Below are positions 1-7,698 of a stretch of DNA of 35,948 bases, one piece after another. The stretch's first letter is position 1, and the number at the start of each line of letters is the position of its first letter. The translations under genes and the position numbers were made by a program. The notes beneath the pieces are model-generated. The model ran no database searches. It had not been told where the DNA came from and saw only the letters and a list, made by a program, of their open reading frames with translations. Where the stretch lies: positions 1 to 35,948 of the forward strand of contig JAGDXL010000006.1 in the NCBI GenBank assembly GCA_023256385.1, written 5' to 3'. Source of the stretch: Nitrososphaerales archaeon. GTDB taxonomy: Archaea; Thermoproteota; Nitrososphaeria; Conexivisphaerales; Conexivisphaeraceae.

Positions 1-45
1 GGAAGCTCCGAGGCTTCAGCTGAGGAGCAGCTCGCCGTTTCGTTT
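1..45 (+). repeat. IS200/IS605-type right end, copy 1 (45-bp exact repeat)
   Basis: These 45 bases recur exactly at 19226-19270, and the two copies diverge from the next base on. The repeat holds two adjacent perfect hairpins: stem 2-6 with 13-17 (GAAGC/GCTTC, 6-nt loop) and stem 18-22 with 28-32 (AGCTG/CAGCT, 5-nt loop). An unpaired tail ending CGTTTCGTTT follows. At the second copy the repeat forms the last codons of a TnpB relic. A tnpB 3' end running into a subterminal hairpin is what an IS200/IS605 right end looks like. The body of the element would lie left of base 1 and is not visible. Confidence 0.7.
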
Positions 46-66
46 GGGCCGTGGCGTTGCGGGGCA

Positions 67-339
67 ATGCCCAAGACAACGGTGGACCTCTCGGTTGAGC
101 TGGGGAATCGGAGGGTCGCGGAATCCATACTCGCGGCGCTTGCGCCTGATAATGTGAACCTGCCGGACGGGATGGAGCTCCATATGCGCGTGGAGTCCAC
201 CAAGCTGCACGTGATAATTTCATGCGACATCGAGCGCGCTGACACGCTTGCCGCGACTGTTGATGAGGTGCTCGGGCACGTGCGCTTGGCACTTGCGGCG
301 GAGTCATCCGTCGGTCATATTCATAATTCAGTCACCTAG
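67..339 (+). CDS. pcc1: KEOPS complex subunit Pcc1-like protein
   Basis: A 90-residue protein of the Pcc1 family, the small dimerising subunit of KEOPS, which makes t6A37 in ANN-decoding tRNAs. The family pattern is visible: a first strand, a helix with 'AESILAALAPDN', a hydrophobic strand pair, and a last helix starting 'LAATVDEVLGHV'. Length is usual for archaeal Pcc1. It starts at ATG, 22 nt after the end of the IS right end. No TATA-like element is visible in the 66 bases before it, so it is probably transcribed from further left. It sits just upstream of eS1, a common archaeal neighbour. Confidence 0.8.
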   Translation: MPKTTVDLSVELGNRRVAESILAALAPDNVNLPDGMELHMRVESTKLHVIISCDIERADTLAATVDEVLGHVRLALAAESSVGHIHNSVT

Positions 340-373
340 ATATCGACCGAACGCGGAGAAATGGGGCCATAAA

Positions 374-382
374 CATTTATTA
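374..382 (+). promoter_or_regulatory. TATA box for eS1
   Basis: The AT-rich element CATTTATTA lies about 34 nt before the TTG start of eS1, in a GC-rich background. This predicts transcription from about 404 and a leader of only a few nucleotides. Confidence 0.6.
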
Positions 383-411
383 ACGCAGCAGAAGGGCTAC
401 CCACGTCGCAA

Positions 412-1065
412 TTGTCTGCCAAGCAGAAGCGCGAGAAGATCTGGTTGACCGTGTACGCGCCTCCCTATTTCGGGGGGAGTCCAATAGCATCAATACCCGT
501 AACCCGTCCCGAATCTGCCATAGGTCGCGTCATAGAGGTAACATTGTATGATCTTCTCAAGCTAGATCCATCGCAATACGTCATAAAGCTGTATTTCCAG
601 GTGGAGAAGGTAGAGGGAGAGAGCGCGTACACTAGGTACAAGGGGCATGAGTACACAGTGGAGTACCTGAACAGCCTGATACGGCGTGGCACATCGATGG
701 TGAACCTGATACATGACTACAGGACAAAGGACGGGCTGGACCTCAGGGTCTACGCAGTGGTCTTCACGCAATATCGCATAAACACCTCGCGCAAGCATGC
801 GATAAGGCAGATAGCACACGAGGTACTCCAGGCGCGCATACCAGAGATGACGCTGGGCCAGTACGCACAGGAGGCAGTCCTCGGGAAGCTGGCATCAGAA
901 ATATACAACGAGGCGAAGAAGGTCACCGTGCTCAGGCACGCTGGAATCAAGAAGACAAAGCTGCTGACGAAGTTGGAGGATCGGCCACCTCTGGAGCTTC
1001 CATATCAGGTCCAGGGCGAATCCAGTCCGCCCACCCCGCAGGAGCCCGTGAGCCCGGAACAGTAG
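412..1065 (+). CDS. rps3ae: 30S ribosomal protein eS1 (S3Ae)
   Basis: Ribosomal protein eS1 of the small subunit, 217 residues. The N-terminal 'KIWLTVYAPPYFGG' and the central 'RRGTSMVNLIHDYRTKDG' are hallmark segments. The basic region around residues 120-135 (RINTSRKHAIRQI) also fits. The start is TTG 'MSAKQKREKIW', the family's usual N-terminus, placed shortly after a TATA box. The last 20 or so residues are a proline/glutamate-rich tail. It follows pcc1 by 72 nt with its own promoter. Confidence 0.95.
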   Translation: MSAKQKREKIWLTVYAPPYFGGSPIASIPVTRPESAIGRVIEVTLYDLLKLDPSQYVIKLYFQVEKVEGESAYTRYKGHEYTVEYLNSLIRRGTSMVNLIHDYRTKDGLDLRVYAVVFTQYRINTSRKHAIRQIAHEVLQARIPEMTLGQYAQEAVLGKLASEIYNEAKKVTVLRHAGIKKTKLLTKLEDRPPLELPYQVQGESSPPTPQEPVSPEQ

Positions 1066-1124
1066 GATGCGTGGCCTGAAAGCCTACCCTGAGGAGTGCT
1101 GGCAATATAGCGCAGGTCCCGCGC

Positions 1125-2330
1125 TCATCTCCTCTGGGCGGTCGCGACGATCTTTATCACGTCGTTGTTCTTCAGCACATGGTCGGCGCCGATGCGCATC
1201 TTCCTCCGGACATCCACCGCGTGGAGAAACGTCTCCCCGAGCTCCGTGTGTACCCTGTAGGCGAGATCCCTGGCGCTGGATCCCCTGCGCACTAAGTACG
1301 CATCCGGCAGCACATGCCCATCTTTGTCGGATAACCGCTCCTCATCCTCCACCGGGTACACGACTATCATATCCAATAGCTCAAACACGGCGGCGTTCAG
1401 CGCCTGCTGAACCCCGGTCCCTCCAAACACCTTCAGCACTTTCTCCCTGATGTACCTGAGCGCCCTCCCTTGTTCCGGGCTCACGGTGACTCCCTCGACC
1501 TCCTCGAAGTCGCCATCCCCGGGCCTGTACCTTATGAGTCCCTGTTTCGCTGCCTTCCTCAGCGCGAGCTCGGATATCGCGGACGTTGGCACTACCTTGA
1601 GGCCGGTCCCGCGGAGCCTCTCCAGGTTCCTCGCGGCGGCCGGCAGGTCCACCTTATTCGCCGCTATTAGCATGGGCTTGGCCAGGACGCGCAGTTCGTG
1701 CACGAATTCGTCCAGATGGTCGGACCAGCTGTGCGACGGCTTGCCCAGAAGCCCTATCCTGCCCAGCGCCTCCCTGATGTCCTTCGAGGTTATCCCGAGG
1801 CCGCTGAGCCTCTTCTCCAGCTCGCCCAGCGCCTCCTTGGAGTCTTGGATCCTGGTGACGCGCGGCCAGTCCTTCTCCAGTATTCCCCTCATCCAGAGCT
1901 CGTATTCGCGCGCTACGAACTCCACGTCCACGACCGGATCATGCGATCCTGGATCCACGATCCTGCCCTCCTCGTCGGTTGAACCCGATGCATCGACGAC
2001 GTGTATTATTGCGTCGGCCCTCCTCACGTCGTCGAGGAACTTGTTGCCCAGGCCTAGCCCCCTCGCCGCGCCCGGTATGAGCCCCGCCACGTCTATGAGC
2101 TTTATCGGGATGTACCTGATCCCATCTAGGCACATGGAGTTCACCGGATCATCCTTCACGCCCAGCTCCCTGCAGACGCATGGTGAGGACACGTAGGCAA
2201 CTCCGACGTTAGGCTCCACAGTGGTGAACGGATAATTCGCGATCGCCACGTCGACTAGCGTTGCGGCTGAGAAGAACGTCGACTTACCACTGTTCGGCTT
2301 CCCTATGAGCCCTATCGATACTTGTTCCAT
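1125..2330 (-). CDS. ychF: Redox-regulated/translation-associated GTPase, YchF/OLA1 family
   Basis: A P-loop GTPase of the Obg/YchF class, 401 residues from the ATG at 2330. G1 is 'GKPNSGKST' (residues 10-18). The G2 region follows 'ANYPFTT', G3 is 'DVAGLIPGAARG' and the base-recognition motif is 'ANKVD'. The C-terminus carries a TGS-like domain ending in 'GADHVLKNNDVIKIVA'. Family members bind ribosomes and hydrolyse ATP or GTP. The reading frame stays open 23 codons upstream, but the conserved N-terminus begins at MEQVSIGLIG. A TATA-like TTTAAGTG at 2388-2395 suggests a leader of about 35 nt. It is transcribed divergently from serA. Confidence 0.92.
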   Translation of the reverse strand: MEQVSIGLIGKPNSGKSTFFSAATLVDVAIANYPFTTVEPNVGVAYVSSPCVCRELGVKDDPVNSMCLDGIRYIPIKLIDVAGLIPGAARGLGLGNKFLDDVRRADAIIHVVDASGSTDEEGRIVDPGSHDPVVDVEFVAREYELWMRGILEKDWPRVTRIQDSKEALGELEKRLSGLGITSKDIREALGRIGLLGKPSHSWSDHLDEFVHELRVLAKPMLIAANKVDLPAAARNLERLRGTGLKVVPTSAISELALRKAAKQGLIRYRPGDGDFEEVEGVTVSPEQGRALRYIREKVLKVFGGTGVQQALNAAVFELLDMIVVYPVEDEERLSDKDGHVLPDAYLVRRGSSARDLAYRVHTELGETFLHAVDVRRKMRIGADHVLKNNDVIKIVATAQRR

Positions 2331-2430
2331 CGGCGCACCACCCGCGGGCCCGCTGGCCCATGCACGCGGGTTGGGCGATCCGGACACACTTAAACACATC
2401 CATGGCCCCGCATCGATGCGTGGCGCTAGC

Positions 2431-2438
2431 TAAAAATA
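2431..2438 (+). promoter_or_regulatory. TATA box for serA
   Basis: TAAAAATA lies about 28 nt before the TTG at 2463. The GTG at 2451 is too close to it to be transcribed from this box, so the TTG is favoured as the start. Confidence 0.55.
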
Positions 2439-2462
2439 CACGGCCTACCAGTGCCCTGCGGC

Positions 2463-3398
2463 TTGACGGTTAAGGTTCTGATAACGGATGAGGTCGACGA
2501 GGCCGGCGTGGACATGCTGCGTAGCGCCGGCTTTGATGTCAGGTATTCCCCGGGAATGGGGAAGGATGAACTCCTGGGGGTCATCGAGCAGTACCACGTC
2601 CTGATAGTCAGGAGCAGGACCAAGGTCACCAAGGACGTCATAGAGCGTGGGCGCAACTTGGTGGTCATAGGGAGATCCGGCGTTGGGCTGGACAACATAG
2701 ATGTGGAGGCAGCGCGCACACGTGGGATAGAGGTAGTTAACTCGCCCGAGGCGCTCACGAACTCGACGGCGGAGCTCGCCCTCGGCCTGATGCTCGCGGC
2801 AGCTAGGAAGATAGCCTACACACACCAGCAGCTGAGCTCCGGCAAATGGGCGAAGGAGGAGTCCATGGGCTATGAGCTGTACGGCAAGACCCTTGGCATA
2901 ATAGGATTCGGAAGGATAGGCAGGAGGCTGGCCGAGCTCGCCAGCTGCATGGGCATGAGCATATTGGCGTACGACGTGGTGAAGCCGCCGGAGGACGCCC
3001 TAAGGAAGGTGGGCGCCAAGCTGGTGAGCCTCGAAGAACTCTTCGCCGGATCCGACTTCATATCCATCCACGTGACCCTGACGCCTCAGACAAAGGGCAT
3101 GATAGGCGAGCCGCTGCTCAGGAGAGCCAAGAGGAACGCGATAATAGTGAACACGTCAAGGGGCGAAGTCTTCGACACTCAGTCACTCGTGAAGGCCCTG
3201 GAGTCCGGCTGGATAGCTGGCGCCGCGCTCGACGTCTACGACAAGGAACCCCCGGAGCCGGGATCCAAGTTGCTCACGCTCCCCAATGTCGTACACACAC
3301 CTCACATAGGCGCGCAGACCTACGAGGCCCAGAGGAAGTCCATAACGATGTTGGCCGAAAAGATAATAAGCATAATCAAGTCGAAGGGCCTAAGCTGA
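2463..3398 (+). CDS. serA: D-3-phosphoglycerate dehydrogenase (D-2-hydroxyacid dehydrogenase family)
   Basis: NAD-dependent D-2-hydroxyacid dehydrogenase, 311 residues. It most likely oxidises 3-phosphoglycerate at the first step of serine synthesis. The Rossmann motif 'GIIGFGRIGRR' lies near residue 145. The catalytic Arg sits in 'NTSRGEVFD', Glu in 'DKEPPEP' and His in 'TPHIGAQ'. It is the short form, without the C-terminal ACT domain. The TTG start at 2463 fits leaderless initiation from the TATA box; GTG at 2451 is the alternative. A sibling specificity such as glyoxylate reductase is possible, but 'RSGVGLDNIDV' favours SerA. Confidence 0.85.
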   Translation: MTVKVLITDEVDEAGVDMLRSAGFDVRYSPGMGKDELLGVIEQYHVLIVRSRTKVTKDVIERGRNLVVIGRSGVGLDNIDVEAARTRGIEVVNSPEALTNSTAELALGLMLAAARKIAYTHQQLSSGKWAKEESMGYELYGKTLGIIGFGRIGRRLAELASCMGMSILAYDVVKPPEDALRKVGAKLVSLEELFAGSDFISIHVTLTPQTKGMIGEPLLRRAKRNAIIVNTSRGEVFDTQSLVKALESGWIAGAALDVYDKEPPEPGSKLLTLPNVVHTPHIGAQTYEAQRKSITMLAEKIISIIKSKGLS

Positions 3399-3404
3399 CG
3401 GAAA

Positions 3405-3869
3405 ATGGGCGTATACCAGCAGTTGAACGAGACCTGGCACAGATTCTACTCCGAGAGATCTCAGGAGCTGAAGGAAAAGCTCGTTGAGTGGAGAAGGGAG
3501 CCCAGGGTCCTGCGCGTGGATAGGCCGACGCGCTTGGACAAGGCCAGGAGGGTCGGTTACCGGGCGAAGCAGGGAATAATAGTGGTCCGCGCTAGGGTGC
3601 CGAAGGGCGGCATGCGGAGGAAGAGGCCGAACTCCGGCAGGCGCCAGAAGGCGCTCGGAACCGTCAGGATAAAGGGCAAGTACAGCTCCAGAGATGTCGC
3701 GGAGAATCGTGCGAAGGAGATGTTCCCGAACATGGAGGTCCTGGGGTCCTACTATCTGGCTGAGGATGGTAGATACTACTGGTACGAGGTGGTGATGGTC
3801 GATCCGAGCCATCCCTCGATAGCCGACGATCCAAAGTTTCGGAGAGTCCTCGGCTCAAGGATGGATTGA
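3405..3869 (+). CDS. rpl15e: 50S ribosomal protein eL15
   Basis: Ribosomal protein eL15, 154 residues. It begins 'MGVYQQLNETW', has the conserved 'RVPKGGMRRKRPNSGR' core and a C-terminal 'YWYEVVMVDPSHPSI'. It starts 6 nt after serA ends and probably shares that transcript. Its stop codon is embedded in the TTGA that starts the next gene. Confidence 0.95.
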   Translation: MGVYQQLNETWHRFYSERSQELKEKLVEWRREPRVLRVDRPTRLDKARRVGYRAKQGIIVVRARVPKGGMRRKRPNSGRRQKALGTVRIKGKYSSRDVAENRAKEMFPNMEVLGSYYLAEDGRYYWYEVVMVDPSHPSIADDPKFRRVLGSRMD

Positions 3870-4495
3870 GCATGTGCGCTGCGCTTCCCGCGCACGAGCG
3901 CTCCCTGTTGAAGGCAATATTCGTAGGCAGGCTTAAGGGCGCACGTTCGGATGCCGCGGAGCTCTCGAAGGTCCTGGGGCTTCCCGAGGAGCTGGTCTCT
4001 GGCTGGCTTTCGTCCCTCGAGTCGAGGGGGCTCGTGCGCGGAGGCGCTGCGGGGTACGTGCTGACCGACGCGGGCAGATCCGCGATAAATGTCGTCCTGA
4101 CCGGCGGCGTCTTCGACGTCATACATCCGGGCCACGTATACACGCTCAGGGCGGCCGCCGCCCTGGGCGACGTGCTGGTCGTCGTGGTCGCCCGCGACTC
4201 CACGGTCGAGAGGAACAAGGGCCGTCCCCCGCTACACGGCGAGGACCTGAGGTTGATGCTGGTCTCGGCGCTCAAGCCCGTGGACATCGCAGTGCTGGGC
4301 AGCACTGGTGACATCATGGACACCGTGGAGCTCGTCAGGCCCGACGTGATAGCCCTTGGCTACGATCAGATCCACACGGAGGACTCCCTGATCAGTGCAG
4401 GCGCATCCAGGGGATTGAGGTTCAGGGTCGTCCGGCTCGACAGCCCCTACCCTGACATAAAGACCAGCGCAATAAGGTCAAAGCTTGGAATCTGA
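3866..4495 (+). CDS. FAD synthase-like cytidylyltransferase with N-terminal winged helix
   Basis: A 209-residue two-part protein. Residues about 8-70 form a winged helix-turn-helix (helices, 'ELSKVLGLPEELVSGWLSS', then wing 'GYVLTDAGR'). Residues about 75-209 are a nucleotidyltransferase with 'GGVFDVIHPGHVY' (HxGH) and a C-terminal 'IKTSAIRSKL' (the KMSKS-like region). The catalytic domain matches archaeal RibL-type FAD synthases; glycerol-3-phosphate cytidylyltransferase is the main alternative. The TTG start overlaps the eL15 stop by 4 nt, and ATG at 3872 is a second candidate. The HTH part may regulate flavin genes or the enzyme's own transcript, as in the HTH-riboflavin kinase RbkR; this is inference. 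Confidence 0.8.
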   Translation: MSMCAALPAHERSLLKAIFVGRLKGARSDAAELSKVLGLPEELVSGWLSSLESRGLVRGGAAGYVLTDAGRSAINVVLTGGVFDVIHPGHVYTLRAAAALGDVLVVVVARDSTVERNKGRPPLHGEDLRLMLVSALKPVDIAVLGSTGDIMDTVELVRPDVIALGYDQIHTEDSLISAGASRGLRFRVVRLDSPYPDIKTSAIRSKLGI

Positions 4496-4531
4496 AGCGA
4501 AAGTTCACTCGATAAAGCATGAGCGCGATCG

Positions 4532-5155
4532 CTAGCGGCACTTTATGCTGGCCTCCGTCAGAACCTTGACGGCGTCGTCCAGCACCATCTTCGCGACGTC
4601 AACTTTTCTCTTTATCCCCGCGGCCGACCTATCGTAGATGGCCATGTGCGCCACCTTCGAGTACGCATCGTCCGCGACCTGCAGTATCCTCTCCGCCTCC
4701 TCCAGATTTCCGGCGCGCACGCGATCGTAGATCAACCTGCGGCACTCGCCGATTGCATCCAGGACGCCGAGCACATACGATCTGGGATCAACGCCCAGCT
4801 CGACGACGCCCCTTATGGCCCTATCAAACGCCACATCGTGGAAGACGTTTGCCTCCACGTACTCGGACTCCACCGGCAGCACGTACTTCAGGAGATCCGA
4901 TTCTGCGCGGCTTCTCATAGACCGCAGTATCCTCCCCGCCTCCTCCAGCTTCTCCTTGGCGCGCCCCTCATCACCCGCGTGTACGCTTGCGATAGCCCTC
5001 CTTATGGCGAGCATAGCATCCCTGCCGTCCTTGAGGAGCGCCTCCCTAGCCTCCTCGATCCTTCTGAGTTCGGCCTCTACTCCATCAGCTATCGTGGGAT
5101 CTAGGAGGTGCACCAAGAACTCTCGGCCTCTCTCAGAAGGTGATGCTCCTCTCAT
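4532..5155 (-). CDS. Translin family protein
   Basis: An all-helical protein of about 207 residues of the translin/TRAX family (RNA/ssDNA binding, RNase in the C3PO complex). The diagnostic segment is 'PVESEYVEANVFHD', matching the family's acidic 'QEyvEA' helix. The helical 'GVLDAIGECRRLIYD' also fits. Its 5' end overlaps the 3' end of the inactive proteasome beta gene by 23 nt, so the two are probably co-transcribed. The start is uncertain: ATG at 5155 is used here, while a TTG/GTG at about 5116-5113 would give a shorter protein. Confidence 0.75.
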   Translation of the reverse strand: MRGASPSERGREFLVHLLDPTIADGVEAELRRIEEAREALLKDGRDAMLAIRRAIASVHAGDEGRAKEKLEEAGRILRSMRSRAESDLLKYVLPVESEYVEANVFHDVAFDRAIRGVVELGVDPRSYVLGVLDAIGECRRLIYDRVRAGNLEEAERILQVADDAYSKVAHMAIYDRSAAGIKRKVDVAKMVLDDAVKVLTEASIKCR

Positions 5156-5738
5156 CGAATCCGGATTTCCTGACGACGAGCACGTCCACGCCGTCCCCGC
5201 TGGCCGCATCGCGCAATATGGCGGATTTTATGGCGCGAATTGCCAGGTCCACGGCGGCCTCGGCGTCCATGCCATCCTTGTAGCCGGCCTCCACTAAGCT
5301 TATCGCGGTCTCTGCGCCAGTCCCCACGGCCGCATACTTATCCGGTATCACCGATCCGAGCGGATCCAATACGTAGATCTCCGGCGCGTCGCCATCTCCC
5401 ACCCCTCCAAGTATAACCTGCGTGAGCATGGGGGCCATCCTCTGCTCGTACATTATAACGCCCATCAGCTTGGCGACTGACCTGGGGGTGACCGACCTGA
5501 GCTCGTCCACCTCCTTCAATTTAACCATGGACTGCACGTACCTCACGAGCACCTGCATGTCGCCTATCATGCCGGCGAACGCCGCGCCCACTCTATCAGT
5601 TATGCGGAAGACCTTCTTACCGCTCCTGCTCACTATGAAGTTACCATATGCGAAGCGTTTCTCCGCTGCTAGGACTACTCCATCGTTGAACGCTATACCC
5701 ACGGCTGTGGCTCCCGGGATGATAGATTCTATACCCAT
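5133..5738 (-). CDS. psmB: Proteasome beta subunit, catalytic threonine lost (PsmB1-like)
   Basis: A 20S proteasome beta-type subunit, 201 residues from the ATG at 5738. Aligned with the active subunit at 9833, the mature Thr1 is Ala ('PGATAVGIA' against 'TGTTTVGLI') and Asp17 is Glu ('LAAEKR' against 'LATDKR'). Lys33 is kept ('SGKKVFRI'). Only 9 residues precede the Ala, so there is no real propeptide. The late motif 'ASGDGVDVLVV' is intact. It should therefore fold into the beta ring but not cleave peptides. From memory, crenarchaeal PsmB1 shows the same ATA/AER pattern. ATG 5738 lies 27 nt after a TATA box, supporting a leaderless start. Confidence 0.9.
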   Translation of the reverse strand: MGIESIIPGATAVGIAFNDGVVLAAEKRFAYGNFIVSRSGKKVFRITDRVGAAFAGMIGDMQVLVRYVQSMVKLKEVDELRSVTPRSVAKLMGVIMYEQRMAPMLTQVILGGVGDGDAPEIYVLDPLGSVIPDKYAAVGTGAETAISLVEAGYKDGMDAEAAVDLAIRAIKSAILRDAASGDGVDVLVVRKSGFDERSITF

Positions 5739-5760
5739 ACGTCCACCGCTGCCTTTCCTG

Positions 5761-5830
5761 AATATTAAGCATTCTGCCTCTATCAGTCCACGCACCTTGG
5801 GCCGGCATTGCGCGGGCTAACGTTATTAAA
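5761..5830. promoter_or_regulatory. Divergent promoters for the inactive psmB and nadM
   Basis: On the minus strand, CTTAATATT (5761-5769) lies 27 nt from the psmB ATG at 5738. On the plus strand, TTATTAAA (5823-5830) lies 26 nt before GTG 5853. Both predict leaderless mRNAs. Confidence 0.6.
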
Positions 5831-5852
5831 CGGCGATCTACGAGCGCGACAC

Positions 5853-6365
5853 GTGCGCACCGGTATATTCGTGGGCAGGTTCCAGCCGTTCCACAAGGGC
5901 CATCTCGAGGCTGTCCGGTACGCGCTCGGCAGGGTTGATCGCCTCGTGATAGTCATAGGAAGTGCGCAGAGGAACTACGAGCCGCGCAATCCGTTCACCC
6001 TCGGCGAGAGAATTGAGATGATCTGGAGAGTGCTGAGGGCAGAGGGCCTGCTCGACCGCGTCCTGATAGTGCCAGTCCAGGACGTGGAGAACCATGCTAC
6101 TTGGGTGAAGTTCGTGGAGGCATCGGTTCCCGAATTCTCCCACGTGTTCTCCAACGATCCGCTCACGCTCGAGCTCTTCCGCGCCGAGGGCTACGACGCG
6201 GCTGAGGTCCCCCTGCTGAATCGTCCACTCTACATGGCGACTGAGGTCAGGCAGCGGATGGCCAACGGCGGGAATTGGGAGGATCTGGTGCCATCCCCGG
6301 TCGCGGAATATCTGAAGGAAATTGGCGGCGTGGACAGGGTGCGGCGCATATTGGGTGCGGAGTGA
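5853..6365 (+). CDS. nadM: Nicotinamide-nucleotide adenylyltransferase
   Basis: NMN adenylyltransferase, 170 residues, joining NMN and ATP to make NAD+. The N-terminal 'GIFVGRFQPFHKGHLE' holds the HxGH nucleotidyltransferase motif. 'GSAQRNYEPRNPFTLGERIE' and the C-terminal 'MATEVRQRM' (the ISSTxxR-like site) complete the archaeal NadM signature. The frame is open upstream to 5808, but the TATA box at 5823-5830 falls inside that extension, so GTG 5853 is the start. Confidence 0.93.
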   Translation: MRTGIFVGRFQPFHKGHLEAVRYALGRVDRLVIVIGSAQRNYEPRNPFTLGERIEMIWRVLRAEGLLDRVLIVPVQDVENHATWVKFVEASVPEFSHVFSNDPLTLELFRAEGYDAAEVPLLNRPLYMATEVRQRMANGGNWEDLVPSPVAEYLKEIGGVDRVRRILGAE

Positions 6366-6441
6366 GCGCCTGTTTACCGCGCGGTGCCTGGACAGGATGC
6401 CTCGTTCACGTTCGACGGCAATCCGCGCCGTCTGGGAAGAC

Positions 6442-6450
6442 TTTTAAGTA
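6442..6450 (+). promoter_or_regulatory. TATA box for the class V aminotransferase
   Basis: TTTTAAGTA centred about 30 nt before ATG 6476. Confidence 0.55.
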
Positions 6451-6475
6451 TAGCTCCCTCCAGCACGCGGTTGGA

Positions 6476-7669
6476 ATGCCGGAGAATGGCTCGTTCTACC
6501 CCAGGCACAAGCTGGTGATGCTGCCGGGTCCCACCAACGTGCCAGAGCGGATACTCTTGGCCATGGCAAGGCCCATGATAAACCACAGGGGACCCGAGTT
6601 CCATCAGCTCTATGATGGGATAATAAGGAAATCTCGTGAGGTTTTCAAGACGAAGGACGGCGAGATAGCCGTGGTCTCCGCCTCCGGAACCGGCGGCGTC
6701 GAGGCCGCAGCGCTCAACGTCGTGAAGCCGGGCGACAAGGTCGTCGTGCCGGTGTTCGGCGAGTTCGGTGAGAGGATCGTGGAGCACGTGAAGCGCGCAG
6801 GGGGCGACGTGGTTGAGGTCAGGTCTCCATACGGAACTGCGCCCGAGCCCGCCGAGGTCGAGCGGGCGGTGAAGTCCGCCGGCAAGGTGAAGGCTCTCTT
6901 CGTCGTCTACAACGACACGTCGCCCGGCGTCACCTACAGGTGGCTGAAGGACGTGTCGAGGATCGCCAAGGACGCCGGGGCGTTCGTGGTAGTGGACGCC
7001 ATATCGGTGTTCGGCGGCGACGAGCTGCCACAGGATGACTGGAAGCTCGACCTGGTGATAGCCGGTGCCCAGAAGTGCCTGAGCCTCCCTCCGGGCATAA
7101 CGCTTCTCTCCGTGAGCAAGGAGCTCAAGGACTACATATCGCGCAATCCCCCGTCATCGACTGTGTACTTCGACCTCAGCAAGTACTTCGAGTTCAACAA
7201 GAAACTGGAGATACCATTCACCCCAGCCATACCGATATTCTACGCGCTGGACGAATCACTCAACATGGTGCTCGAGGACGGGCTCGACAGGAGAATAGAG
7301 CGGCATCGCGTGGCTGCCATGGCCTACTACAAAGCGCTGGAGGCGGCCGGGCTGAAGCCGTTCGTCGAGCCGCGCGTCAGGTCGAACGTAGTAATAACCG
7401 TGGAGTATCCGCCCGGTGTGCAGGACGCGGCATTCAGGGACCTGCTGGACAAGGAATTCGGCGTGGTAGTGGCAGGTGGCTTCGGAAGTCTGAAGGGCAA
7501 GATATTCCGGATCGGCAACATGGGCGACATAAGTCCGATAAACGTCACGCAGACCCTGATGGGAATAGCCGGCGCGTTCTCGGAGCTAGGCGTGAAGGTC
7601 GACGCATCGGCAATGCTGGCCGCTGCCCATGATGAGCTCAAATCGCTCCTCTCTGGACAATCTTTATAA
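6476..7669 (+). CDS. Class V aminotransferase (alanine/serine-glyoxylate aminotransferase type)
   Basis: A PLP-dependent class V aminotransferase, 397 residues. The N-terminal 'MLPGPTNVPERIL' and 'PMINHRGPEF' are typical of the AGXT/serine-pyruvate group. 'SASGTGGVEAA' binds the cofactor phosphate. The Schiff-base lysine is residue 200 in 'AGAQKCLSLPPG'. The substrate cannot be decided by reading; alanine, serine and glyoxylate are likely. The open frame extends upstream inside nadM, but the ATG after the TATA box is the natural start. With serA nearby it may take part in serine/glycine metabolism (inference). Confidence 0.87.
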   Translation: MPENGSFYPRHKLVMLPGPTNVPERILLAMARPMINHRGPEFHQLYDGIIRKSREVFKTKDGEIAVVSASGTGGVEAAALNVVKPGDKVVVPVFGEFGERIVEHVKRAGGDVVEVRSPYGTAPEPAEVERAVKSAGKVKALFVVYNDTSPGVTYRWLKDVSRIAKDAGAFVVVDAISVFGGDELPQDDWKLDLVIAGAQKCLSLPPGITLLSVSKELKDYISRNPPSSTVYFDLSKYFEFNKKLEIPFTPAIPIFYALDESLNMVLEDGLDRRIERHRVAAMAYYKALEAAGLKPFVEPRVRSNVVITVEYPPGVQDAAFRDLLDKEFGVVVAGGFGSLKGKIFRIGNMGDISPINVTQTLMGIAGAFSELGVKVDASAMLAAAHDELKSLLSGQSL

Positions 7670-7670
7670 A
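7663..7670 (+). promoter_or_regulatory. TATA box for the FKBP-type isomerase
   Basis: TTTATAAA overlaps the TAA stop of the aminotransferase and is centred about 32 nt before TTG 7699. Confidence 0.6.
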
Positions 7671-7698
7671 ATCACCAGATCATTCACGGCCGATCGCC

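Noticed and set aside
1450-2196. 248-codon open frame on the plus strand opposite ychF
   Set aside because: Ser/Pro-rich translation typical of the antisense of a GC-rich gene; ychF on the other strand has all GTPase motifs.
3664-4323. 219-codon minus-strand frame across eL15 and the FAD synthase
   Set aside because: Low-complexity Ser/Pro/Arg translation covering two real genes on the plus strand.
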